From Bin5 sp965204705 (GTDB lineage Bacteria; Chloroflexota; Anaerolineae; Caldilineales; Caldilineaceae): 64,000 bases of DNA. The notes beneath the pieces were generated by a model. It did not search any database, was not told the origin of the DNA, and was given only the letters and a program-made list of their open reading frames with translations. Shown piece after piece: positions 1-8,075 of the stretch. The first letter of the stretch is position 1, and every line of letters starts with the position of its first letter. The stretch is taken from contig OZ242006.1 of assembly GCA_965204705.1 (NCBI GenBank), positions 2,232,001 through 2,296,000 on the forward strand. Reading direction: 5' to 3'. Both the position numbers and the translations under genes were made by a program.

Positions 1-775
1 TGCCCTCAACTTTCAGAACATAGTCAAAGTAAGGCATGTCGTAATCGCGAATGACGCCGGCAGCCGCACCCAACTCCCCTGCCTGCACAGCCTTCCAGTA
101 GGCCTGCGTAATCTGAGGCGCAAAGGTAACCAGCGTGGACAGATAGCCGTCGCATCCATATTGAATCAAATCAAAATGGTTCTCCTTCTGCCCGCCGGAG
201 ATGATCGCCCAGTGGCCGTGGAGCAACAATGCCATCTTGCGGGCAAAGGCGCCCACCAAATCGTCCTTGATGGCAACCACGCCCGGAACCTCGTCCCGCA
301 GCCTCCGCAGCACCTCCAGCCCCAGCTCGCGCGAGCGGCTGAATACATTCGTCACAACCATGACCGGAATCTCGGCCGCCACCGCCGCATAATGGGCGAC
401 AAAAGTCTCCGCAGTGCACGAACCTGCCCAATCCGGCGGCAACACCATTACCAGATCGGCGCCTACTTCGCGCGCGTAACGGGCAAATGCGACCGTCTTG
501 CCTGTCCACCAGATGCGGTCCGCCGCCACCACCGCGGCCCGTCCCGCAGTCTGTTCAGCCACCACCCTCGTCACTTCCGCCACTTCATCATCGGTTAACA
601 GTGAGAACAAGCTGTCTCCGTACGTCAACAGCATCGTCGTGCTGCCGCCCTCGATGCCCCTATCCACCAGGCCGCGCAGACTGTCATAGTCAATCTCCCC
701 GTCCCTCATGAACGGCGTGTGCACCGACATCACCGGTCCGGTCAGCAGCGAACGCAACTCTTCCGAAGATCGCAT
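1..775 (-). CDS. DapA-family aldolase/lyase (3' end off window)
   Basis: Class I aldolase of the dihydrodipicolinate synthase/N-acetylneuraminate lyase superfamily, cut by the window edge after 258 residues (family usually near 300). The Schiff-base lysine is visible as K170 in VVAIKDD. Two usual features are degenerate: the GTTGE loop is replaced by LTYGD (residues 51-54 region), and the catalytic tyrosine of the L-Y-N motif is threonine (V-T-N, near residue 142). True dihydrodipicolinate synthase activity is therefore unlikely; a catabolic keto-acid aldolase or dehydratase is more plausible. ATG at 775 is preceded by AGGA at 8 nt. The start lies just past the stop of the permease gene at 786, so it is the third gene of a minus-strand operon. 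Confidence 0.85.
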   Translation of the reverse strand, partial: MRSSEELRSLLTGPVMSVHTPFMRDGEIDYDSLRGLVDRGIEGGSTTMLLTYGDSLFSLLTDDEVAEVTRVVAEQTAGRAAVVAADRIWWTGKTVAFARYAREVGADLVMVLPPDWAGSCTAETFVAHYAAVAAEIPVMVVTNVFSRSRELGLEVLRRLRDEVPGVVAIKDDLVGAFARKMALLLHGHWAIISGGQKENHFDLIQYGCDGYLSTLVTFAPQITQAYWKAVQAGELGAAAGVIRDYDMPYFDYVLKVEG

Positions 776-785
776 GAACACTATC

Positions 786-1748
786 CTATTGGTGGCGAAT
801 GCGAGGATCTGCTACCGCATACAGTATGTCCGCTATCAGGTTGCTGAAAAGAACGAGGATCGCCGCGATAAAGGTCAATCCCATCAGCACCGGATAGTCC
901 CGCTTTGAAATGGCCTGAATCGCCATACGCCCCATGCCCGGCCACTGGAACATGGTCTCAATGATGACTGTGCCGCCGAAGAGAATCGGCAGTCGCAATG
1001 TCACGATGGTGATGACTGGTAGTAGAGCGTTGCGCAGGGCATGCCCGATGACGACGCGGGTCTCTTTCAGCCCTTTGGCGCGGGCCGTTGTCACATACTC
1101 CTGGCCCAACACCTCCAACATACCTGACCGCATATAGCGGGTCAATCCAGCCGTCAGATCCAGCGAAAGTATCACGCCCGGAAGTACCAGGTGGTGAAGG
1201 TTGTCCCACAGAGGCGGCGGCGCGTCGAATGCAACCGAACGCATGCCGAAAGTGGGAAACCATTCCAGCTTCAGCGCAAACACATATAGGGCAAGCAAGG
1301 CGAGAAAGAAGGACGGGATCGAGATGGAAAAAAGCGCAAAAAGCGTCAGCACGTAGTCCCAGATCGTATACTGCTTCAGCGCCGCCAACACCCCCAGGCT
1401 GATCCCCAGAACTGACGATGCCACCAGCGCGAATCCCATCAGCTCAAGTGTGGCCGGCAGGCGCACCGCAATGCGCCTCAATACCGGCTCCCCCGTTTGA
1501 TACGAGTATCCGAAGTTGCCTCGCGCCAGCTGGCCAAGCCAAATCACGTAGCGAACGTGAATCGGTTTGTTGAGACCCATCTGCTCCTTCAGAATGTCAA
1601 GGTTTGCCGCCGACATCTCCTCTTCCGGATCGATCATCGCCTCCACAGGATCGCCGGGCGCGACGCTGATAAAACTGAAAGTAATCAACGTAATGCCCAA
1701 TATCAACGGTATGGCCAGCAACAGCCGGTTGACAATATAAGTAGCCAT
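786..1748 (-). CDS. DppB-type ABC transporter permease
   Basis: Inner-membrane permease of the dipeptide/oligopeptide/nickel (PepT, DppB) class. The N-terminus begins with the typical ATYIVNRLLLAIPLI helix and the APGDP motif, followed by several hydrophobic helices and the cytoplasmic ATPase-contact loop (VTTARAKGL). About 320 residues, normal for DppB. An upstream in-frame ATG at 1760 exists, but the ATG at 1748 overlaps the TGA of the preceding gene as ATGA, so the shorter start with translational coupling is preferred. The partner permease (DppC), ATPases and binding protein are not in the window; they may lie left of the edge or elsewhere. Neighbours suggest uptake of a carbohydrate-linked or peptide-like substrate. 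Confidence 0.9.
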   Translation of the reverse strand: MATYIVNRLLLAIPLILGITLITFSFISVAPGDPVEAMIDPEEEMSAANLDILKEQMGLNKPIHVRYVIWLGQLARGNFGYSYQTGEPVLRRIAVRLPATLELMGFALVASSVLGISLGVLAALKQYTIWDYVLTLFALFSISIPSFFLALLALYVFALKLEWFPTFGMRSVAFDAPPPLWDNLHHLVLPGVILSLDLTAGLTRYMRSGMLEVLGQEYVTTARAKGLKETRVVIGHALRNALLPVITIVTLRLPILFGGTVIIETMFQWPGMGRMAIQAISKRDYPVLMGLTFIAAILVLFSNLIADILYAVADPRIRHQ

Positions 1749-3412
1749 CAATAAGCCCAATGCGGCGGGTACTTGTCCAGAACATACCCGCCCACGCTGC
1801 GCAGCGGAACAGTCCGGTACAACTGCCCTTCGCCGTCATCCCAGCTCTCCAACTGGTCCCGGTGTCCCAGGCGTCGGACCATGCTCCATTCCTGCAGCCT
1901 CTGATGACGCCCATTTGTGTCCCAAAAACACAGGCCGTCAGCCCCTGCCGCGTAGTTCTCGAGTGCGCGCACGCGGAACGCTTCCGGGGGCATCGTCCGC
2001 GGCATGATCTCAGGATAGTACCTGACCTGAGAGTTTCCGGTTATCTGCGCAAAGTATTCGACATCGATCTCCTCGTCGCGCCATGGATAGGAAATCAAAT
2101 TGTCAATCAGTCCCTGTTCGACCCAGGCCGGAACATCCAGTCCGTAAAACAAATTGGTCTCAGCGTTATTCAAGACGTGCGCCGAAATCTCAAGCGGACG
2201 ACCCCGCTCCGCGCCGATCTCATCCATCTCACGCCGCAGGTCGGCCATGAAATCCGTCATAACTCTCGCCCGGTAGCGCAGGAACCGCCCGTCGTCTTCC
2301 TCCAGCTGAGTTGCGTCAAGACCAGTTTCCTCCCGGAAGCCCTCGACGAGCGGCGTTTCGTACAGGAGAAACGGCGCGCCTCGGTTGAAAATCGGGTTGA
2401 CGCCGTCGATGTCGTAGCCTGTAGCCAGTTCACGGAAGACGCTGAGCACCAGTTCGCGCACCCCGGCAAAGGCGTAGCTCATCCGCGCAATCTCCCGACC
2501 ATCAATGTCAACGCAGCGCCACTCAGGATGCTCCCGGTAGAAATCCCCGGTAAAGTAGTCCTCAAAAGGCGGGCAGCACTGAAACGCCTCCATCCTCTGG
2601 CTGATGTGGACCTCCAGCCCAACACCGTGCCCGTACTCCACCACCTCTTCGACTGTGTCGATACCGGCCCCGGCCAGAATCTGCATCGACTCCGCAATGT
2701 TGCGATCTACCACCCGGGGAAAATCTCTCGTCTTGCTTCCGGTTAGGCTGCCGACTTCCGAAGGATAGGTAAGTACGTCGCCGCCCGCCCCCGGACACCA
2801 GAACATCTTTTGAAAGTCCGTATCTCGGAACGGCTCCAGATATTCCCAAATCTCCTCCCTGCTCGTAGGTCGGAAACGGCCAAAATCGCTGAATCCGTCA
2901 TTCATGCAGATGAGGCGCTGGTTGCTGGATTCGGCGCGGTCGGCCTCAACTGTCGCAACCTGCTCCTCGTCCAAGGGAACCAGCTTCACATAGGCAATAT
3001 AGGCCGGCTGGGACAGCCCCGCCGTCTGTTGGCCGAACTCGATGTCCTGCCCGGTTAAGTCGGCTGTCTTCCAATACCGTTCGTCCACAGAGTAATTGTC
3101 TGCAAACACGCCCTGCTCGGCCTCCCGATTCACTTTGACAAAGGAACCGTCGCCGGTCAGCTTGACCCGAACCAGATCGGTCGTCCAATTGCTCCACAGG
3201 CCGAGATAGATGCGGTGCCAGCCCTTAACATTCAGAGGAAGAGTAACCTCCGGCGCCTCCGTCTCCGGGCCGGCGATCAGCATATTGCCGCAGAATTCCT
3301 CCGTTTCGTACGGAACGACCTGCCAGTGATATTTGCGCCTCCCGGTGGAAAGGGCAATCTGAGGTTCACACCGGCCCAAGTCGGTCACATAGATCGGCTC
3401 AAGTGCAGACAT
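1748..3412 (-). CDS. GH10-like TIM-barrel glycosidase-like protein
   Basis: A 554-residue cytoplasmic protein (no signal peptide). An N-terminal beta-rich segment (about 1-160) looks like a carbohydrate-binding or jelly-roll module. The rest resembles a TIM-barrel of the glycosyl-hydrolase-like family 10 group: 'RLICMNDG', 'VGLEVHISQRMEAF', 'GYDIDGVN' and 'YAAGADGLCFWDT' sit where barrel strands end in such proteins, with many Asp, Glu and Trp residues. The strong GGGAGGAG ribosome site lies just upstream of ATG 3412. It leads an operon with a DppB permease and a DapA-like aldolase, suggesting processing of an imported glycoside. The catalytic pair was not identified, so hydrolase activity is inferred. 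Confidence 0.6.
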   Translation of the reverse strand: MSALEPIYVTDLGRCEPQIALSTGRRKYHWQVVPYETEEFCGNMLIAGPETEAPEVTLPLNVKGWHRIYLGLWSNWTTDLVRVKLTGDGSFVKVNREAEQGVFADNYSVDERYWKTADLTGQDIEFGQQTAGLSQPAYIAYVKLVPLDEEQVATVEADRAESSNQRLICMNDGFSDFGRFRPTSREEIWEYLEPFRDTDFQKMFWCPGAGGDVLTYPSEVGSLTGSKTRDFPRVVDRNIAESMQILAGAGIDTVEEVVEYGHGVGLEVHISQRMEAFQCCPPFEDYFTGDFYREHPEWRCVDIDGREIARMSYAFAGVRELVLSVFRELATGYDIDGVNPIFNRGAPFLLYETPLVEGFREETGLDATQLEEDDGRFLRYRARVMTDFMADLRREMDEIGAERGRPLEISAHVLNNAETNLFYGLDVPAWVEQGLIDNLISYPWRDEEIDVEYFAQITGNSQVRYYPEIMPRTMPPEAFRVRALENYAAGADGLCFWDTNGRHQRLQEWSMVRRLGHRDQLESWDDGEGQLYRTVPLRSVGGYVLDKYPPHWAY

Positions 3413-3503
3413 ATGTCGCTCCTCCCGGTTTTTCTGGCCAGTCGCGTTTAGAGGGTACAGAGGGGGGACGGCAAGGCCGCACCCGCGGTCACCGTCCGCA
3501 CAG

Positions 3504-3533
3504 AATATAAACCAACCTTCTTCAATTGTGCAA
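3504..3533 (-). promoter_or_regulatory. Putative sigma70 promoter of the left operon
   Basis: Read on the minus strand: -35 TTGCAC (3533-3528), 18-nt spacer, -10 TATATT (3509-3504). It lies about 90 nt upstream of the start at 3412. The spacer contains a 14-nt string (GAAGAAGGTTGGT plus one base) that recurs near 3671-3684, which could mark a regulator site. Confidence 0.4.
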
Positions 3534-4547
3534 CCCGCATTTTGAGAAAGGGGTCAGAGGAGAGGCTGAGAAGAAGACAACGCCGGCAGAGTTTAGCCAT
3601 ACTGCCCGAAGCAGCAGTCCGCTAGCATACTGGGTACTGTCGGCCGGGCTTGGCGCGGCAGCGCCAAAAAGACCAACCTTCTTCAGATGATGAAAAGGAC
3701 GCCCGCAGTCCCGCAACGACCTGGACTACGTCGTTGGCATGTCCAAAACATCCGGTTAATCACTGCTGAACAATCAATCTGGCCTGCCACAGGCAGGTTG
3801 CGGATCGCGTTAGGCGCGTGCGCTAACACGGTTGAAAGGTGAAACCTCGGGGCTGATGCTAAAGTGGTGGAAGTTCATTTGGTCACCTTTGACTGTTTTT
3901 TTGCCTTCCTTTTTTGCAATAACGAGGAGACGCTCGTTACCGAACGCCAGGGCGCACCGAATTGGCATAGTCTGCGAGGCTGTGCTCCTGTGAAAGTCGC
4001 AGGATGTTTGAGGTAAGGGAAAGATCACTCGAAGTTTCCGTTCCGCCCCAATTCTCCCTCCTGCTACTCGTGCCTTCTCTAACCCTACTCAAAGTCCGAA
4101 ACTGCCACCATCCCGCCACGCGGAGAAACTGTCCCTGAACTGGGACGGTTTCCTATTGTTGACACTGCTGGAATCTGATAAACTCAAGCGCTCGCTGCAG
4201 TACCGGCCGAGACGCTTCCGGACGTCTGGATTCTGACCAGCCTGCCCGCTAAAGTTCAACGCGGCGACCTTGACGACAGCCGTGCAGGCATAAGGCTGCG
4301 ATCTGGTCGGGAACAGTCGCCTCCAAAATGCCCCTGTGATGCGTGTAACTATGGCAATCTTACTCCACCCAGGTGTACAGCTGTCGCCAAGGTCGCCATG
4401 CTGAACGACATCGACGGTACTCCTTCCTGTGTGAGCCAGGACGCCTCACTTCCTGGTCACACTCTCAGCCAGCGCAGTCCTACCTTCAACAGCATACACT
4501 ACGCGTGTGAACTAAGAGTGAAATTCGGACGGCAGAGCGATGAAGTT
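3534..4547. other. Gene-free interval upstream of kinase 1
   Basis: About 1 kb with no convincing gene. Short minus-strand reading frames near 3522-3716 and 3810-4119 have no family resemblance and poor ribosome sites. A palindrome (TTGGCGC, GGCA, GCGCCAA) lies near 3648-3665 without a downstream T-run. A plus-strand stretch around 4332-4550 could be a decayed coding remnant beginning P-C-D-A-C-N-Y-G; the same DNA recurs at 7191. Confidence 0.5.
4332..4356 (+). repeat. 25-bp direct repeat, left copy
   Basis: The 25 bases beginning CCCTGTGATGCG and ending AACTATGGCA are identical to 7191-7215, in the same orientation. The two copies lie on either side of the kinase gene at 4679-7069, 2,859 bp apart. 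Confidence 0.85.
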
Positions 4548-4577
4548 TTGTGAAACCAAAGACAATAGACCTATACT
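4548..4577 (+). promoter_or_regulatory. Putative promoter of kinase 1
   Basis: -35 TTGTGA (4548-4553), 18-nt spacer, -10 TATACT (4572-4577), about 100 nt before the start codon. Only moderate match to the sigma70 consensus. Confidence 0.35.
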
Positions 4578-4678
4578 GGGCTCAACTAAGAGCCTTTCGC
4601 CACTGTTCCCAAAATGCCCGGAAAGGAATCTGAACGTCCTTCCACATTTGCCTCGCATTCCCCGGAGGAGCCCACAAC

Positions 4679-7069
4679 ATGAAACAGGTCACGCAACTGA
4701 AGCGGGAAGTTGATACGCTGCGAGACCGCCTCGCTCGCCTGAGCGATGCCAGCCGCCGCATTAACGACAGTCTGGACTTCGACAACGTCTTGCAGGGTGT
4801 CCTGGACAGCGCACGATCACTTGCCAATGCCCGCTATGGCGTAATTGTCCATCTTGATGAAACTGGCGAAATTCAGGACTTCCTCGCTTCCGGGATGAGT
4901 TCGGAAGAGAGCCGGAAAATGTTTGAATGGGATCCGGGACACGGGCTTGCCGGCTATTTCGGCAAGATGCGCAAACCAATCCGCCTGAGTGATTTCCACC
5001 AGCACACCAGAGCTCTCGGACTTCCCGAATTTCAGCCCCCCATGCCCGTTAATTCTCCTTTGCCCTTCTTGGCCGCGCCTATCCTTAACCGCGGTAGAAT
5101 CGTGGGAAGCTTCTTTCTCGCCGACAAGGAGAGGGAAGGAGAGTCCTACACGGCTGATGACGAGGAGGCGCTGGTAATGTTTGCCGCCCAGGCGGCCCAG
5201 GTCATTGCCAATGCCAAACGCTATAGAGACGAAAAGAGGGCCCGCGCCCGCCTCGAAACACTCATCGAAACTTCGCCCTTCGGCGTAGTTGTCCTGAATG
5301 CCCTGACAGGTGCCCTAGTCTCCTTCAACTTGGAAGCCGCGAGAATCTTTAGAACCCTTCGTACGCCAAACCGTCCTATCGAACAGCTGCTGAACGTAGT
5401 AACTGTCCGCCGCGCCGACGGCCGCGAGATCTCGCTGCAGGAATTCTCTGTAGCCCAAGCGCTGCAAGCCAACGAGACCGTTCGCGCCGAAGAGATTGAA
5501 ATTAGAGTTCCCGACGGCAGGTCGGTCAGAATACTGATCAACGCCACCCCCATCCATTTGGAGCAGGAAGAAGAGCCGGACTCATTCGTCGTGACGCTGC
5601 AGGATCTGACCCCCCTCGAAGAAATCGACCGCCTGAGATCCGAGTTTTCTGCAACCATGTCCCACGAACTGCGCGTGCCTCTCGCCTCCATCAAAGGTTC
5701 AGCCGCCACCGTGCTCACCTCCCCGTCAACCTTCGGCGCCATCGAAATGGTCCAGTTCTTCAAAATGATCGATCAGCAAGCAGACCACATGAGCGGCCTG
5801 CTCAACGATCTTCTTGACGTGGCCCACATTCAGGCCGGCACCCTGTCAATCTCCCCTGAACCGGTCGCAATTACCGAAGTGGTAGAGCACGCCAGGGGTA
5901 CCTTTCTCAGCCAAGGCGAAAAGCATAGCCTGCATTTCGACATCCAACCGGACCTCCCCCAGGTGATGGCTGACAGACGTCGCATCGCGCAGGTCCTCGA
6001 CAACCTGCTTTCCAACGCAGCAAAACACTCGCCCGATTTAGCCGCCATAAGCATCTCGGTAGAACGCAGAGGCATACTCGTCGCTGTGACCGTCGCCGAC
6101 GAGGGGTCAGGTCTCTCCGCCGCCCAGCTTCCCCGCCTTTTCCGAAAGTCTTTACATAGTACCCCCGACAGCAGTCGAGGCCTCGGCCTTTCCATATGCA
6201 AAGGCATCGTAGAAGCCCACGGAGGTCGCATCTGGGTCGAAAGTGAAGGGCCCGGCAAGGGTGCCTCCTTTACTTTCACCCTGCCGGCAACCGTCGAAGA
6301 ATCCACCTTCGTCACGCAATCCCCGCCTGCCCATCCCTCCGCTACCCGGACCGGACTGGGCCGTAATCGTGCCCGCGTCCTGGTCGTTGACGACGATCCG
6401 AAAACGCTCAGGTACTTACGCGATATCCTCTCAAAGTCCGGCTACGAACCCGTCGTCAGCGCCGATCCCGACGAAGCGCTCCGTTTGGTCGAAGAGAGGA
6501 AACCACAGCTTATCCTACTTGACCTCATGCTGCCGGGAAGCAGCGGCATCGAGCTGATGAATGAAATCTTCGATGTTGCCAGCGTTCCCATCATCTTTCT
6601 CTCCGCCTATGGCCAGGAAGATTTCGTCGCCAAAGCGTTTGACATGGGGGCTGTCGACTACGTTGTTAAACCTTTTTCCAAGACCGAGCTGCTTGCCAGG
6701 ATCAGAGCCGCCCTGCGCAACCAGGAAGTATTCCCCCCCTCAACGCCCTATTCACGCGAAGACCTGACAATCGATTACGCCGAAGGTACCGTAACGCTTG
6801 CCGGAAGCGTCGTCAGCTTGACACCTATGGAATACCGGCTGCTCGCTCAACTCTCAGCCAGCGCCGGCAGAACCCTGACCTACGACCAGCTCATGCAACA
6901 TGTCTGGGGCCAGCCAGGTACCCTCGACTTGCGCCCTCTGCGCACGGCAATTAAGACTCTCCGCCACAAACTGGGTGACAACGCAACCAGTCCCATCTAT
7001 ATTTTCACCGAACCGCGCGTCGGTTATCGCATGCTCAAAGGAATCCCCCAAACCGGTTCCTCTAACTAA
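4679..7069 (+). CDS. GAF-PAS hybrid histidine kinase with REC and OmpR-type DNA-binding domain
   Basis: A 796-residue cytoplasmic protein containing a whole two-component system. Order: short coiled coil (1-30), GAF sensor (33-183), PAS-like (195-315), HisKA with phospho-acceptor H329 in TMSHELRVPL, HATPase_c with N-box 'DNLLSNAAKHS' (441-451) and G-boxes 'DEGSGLS' and 'RGLGLSICKGI', REC (565-682) with phosphorylated D615 in LLDLMLPG and K664, and a winged helix (690-788) ending in the OmpR-type 'EPRVGYRM'. No membrane segment, so the signal is likely intracellular. Kinases fused to a DNA-binding output are uncommon; here the usual sensor-to-regulator handoff would be within one chain. Start ATG follows CGGAGGAG at a good distance. 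A paralogue is at 38605. Confidence 0.93.
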   Translation: MKQVTQLKREVDTLRDRLARLSDASRRINDSLDFDNVLQGVLDSARSLANARYGVIVHLDETGEIQDFLASGMSSEESRKMFEWDPGHGLAGYFGKMRKPIRLSDFHQHTRALGLPEFQPPMPVNSPLPFLAAPILNRGRIVGSFFLADKEREGESYTADDEEALVMFAAQAAQVIANAKRYRDEKRARARLETLIETSPFGVVVLNALTGALVSFNLEAARIFRTLRTPNRPIEQLLNVVTVRRADGREISLQEFSVAQALQANETVRAEEIEIRVPDGRSVRILINATPIHLEQEEEPDSFVVTLQDLTPLEEIDRLRSEFSATMSHELRVPLASIKGSAATVLTSPSTFGAIEMVQFFKMIDQQADHMSGLLNDLLDVAHIQAGTLSISPEPVAITEVVEHARGTFLSQGEKHSLHFDIQPDLPQVMADRRRIAQVLDNLLSNAAKHSPDLAAISISVERRGILVAVTVADEGSGLSAAQLPRLFRKSLHSTPDSSRGLGLSICKGIVEAHGGRIWVESEGPGKGASFTFTLPATVEESTFVTQSPPAHPSATRTGLGRNRARVLVVDDDPKTLRYLRDILSKSGYEPVVSADPDEALRLVEERKPQLILLDLMLPGSSGIELMNEIFDVASVPIIFLSAYGQEDFVAKAFDMGAVDYVVKPFSKTELLARIRAALRNQEVFPPSTPYSREDLTIDYAEGTVTLAGSVVSLTPMEYRLLAQLSASAGRTLTYDQLMQHVWGQPGTLDLRPLRTAIKTLRHKLGDNATSPIYIFTEPRVGYRMLKGIPQTGSSN

Positions 7070-7137
7070 ATCTATCGTTCCTGAAATGGCCGGTTCTTCC
7101 GTTTCCGGTATTTCTAAATCTGTGTCATAATGTAGGA

Positions 7138-7245
7138 GCCATAGTTACAGCAGCATAGGAAGAACTGGATGGGGCATCATGCCCCCTTTGCCCTGTGATG
7201 CGTGTAACTATGGCACCTGCACTCCATTCAGTCAGCAAAGGGGGC
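7138..7245 (+). repeat. Nested inverted repeats downstream of kinase 1
   Basis: Three overlapping complementary pairs lie here: GCCATAGTTACA (7138-7149) with TGTAACTATGGC (7203-7214, part of the 25-bp repeat); GGGGCATCATGCCCC (7171-7185) as a compact palindrome; and GCCCCCTTTGC (7181-7191) with GCAAAGGGGGC (7235-7245). The pairs cannot all form at once, so alternative structures are possible. No T-run follows, so this is not a plain terminator. It may be a regulatory RNA, a mobile-element end or recombination debris. Confidence 0.55.
7191..7215 (+). repeat. 25-bp direct repeat, right copy
   Basis: Exact copy of 4332-4356. The next 15 bases still match at about half the positions (ACTCCA shared), suggesting that a longer ancestral duplication has decayed. 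Confidence 0.85.
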
Positions 7246-7290
7246 ACCTCTTTGCCCTCGCCGGTTATCTGAATCTATCAGTCTCCGACC

Positions 7291-7863
7291 TGATGACCGC
7301 CCTCGCCAGCTCCCATTGCAGTAGACCCACGCCCACCGCCCTTAGCCGCGCCAACCGCAACGCCGCAGACCGGCTCCTCCGCATCAGCCGCGTCGGCGGC
7401 GCCATCTAGCACCTGCCTTGTCCCGCACTCGGCCACGCCGGTACAGGTCTGTTCCGAAACGGTAAACAATTGGCTCAGCTACTACTTCGTCGGCAACGGC
7501 GACATCAATACCGACCCCTCCTTCCCCCCGATCACAGAACTGCAGTGCGACTATCCGCTCGGTTACCTACCCGCCGAAGTAGCCCTCTACCGCGGAACCA
7601 ACCCAGGCACCGCCAAAGCAGTGGTCGTCTTATGCCTGACAGTTAGCAGCCTGCTGCGCGTCTCGACCTACTACGCCGACAACGAATACGACACGAACAA
7701 ACCCTACGTCTTCACCATCGACAAGGACGGCTGTGTAACCCATATCACCTGGAAGGTGGTTGGCAGCGACCAAACGCCGCGAGACTTGAAATTCAGCGAA
7801 CGCGGGCTCTTGGCGCCTTGCGCTTTTCGCGCAAACCACCGGTCAAGTGATATTCAATTCTGA
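7291..7863 (+). pseudogene. Broken gene remnant, 3' portion, unknown family
   Basis: A reading frame of about 190 codons, open from 7291 to the TGA at 7861-7863, has no plausible start codon. It encodes a Pro/Ala/Thr-rich linker (first about 40 codons) and a Tyr/Cys-containing beta-rich-looking segment ('NNWLSYYFVGNGDINTD', 'YVFTIDKDGCVTHITWKVVG'). The preceding frame (from about 7179) reads 'HLFALAGYLNLSVSDLMTAL' and may be its N-terminal part separated by a frameshift near 7290-7320. A good hairpin terminator directly after the stop supports a former gene. Family unknown; extracellular location is inferred from the linker only. Confidence 0.4.
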
Positions 7864-7878
7864 ACGGGAGTAATGTTC

Positions 7879-7909
7879 GGGGGCCCGTCGTTTACAACAG
7901 GCCCCCTTT
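7879..7909 (+). terminator. Rho-independent terminator
   Basis: Stem GGGGGCC (7879-7885) with GGCCCCC (7900-7906), 14-nt loop, then TTTC. It sits 16 nt after the stop of the broken gene. Confidence 0.6.
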
Positions 7910-8075
7910 CCCTTGAAGACTTGCAGGAAGGGAGGAGAAGAAAAGTCTCCGGATCCACGGGCGTCGCACTATGAAGCAATCGGATCAATGTCCTGCAGAT
8001 TCGCTTGAACCATCCAATCGCAACAGAGGATGGCCAAGCCACAAATCAGAGCCCCTGCTCCAGCAGCACGTCTTC

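Noticed and set aside
3648..3665. GGCGC palindrome as a terminator
   Set aside because: No T-run in either direction at the right side of the stem.
3810..4119. Minus-strand small ORFs upstream of kinase 1
   Set aside because: No ribosome sites or protein-like composition.
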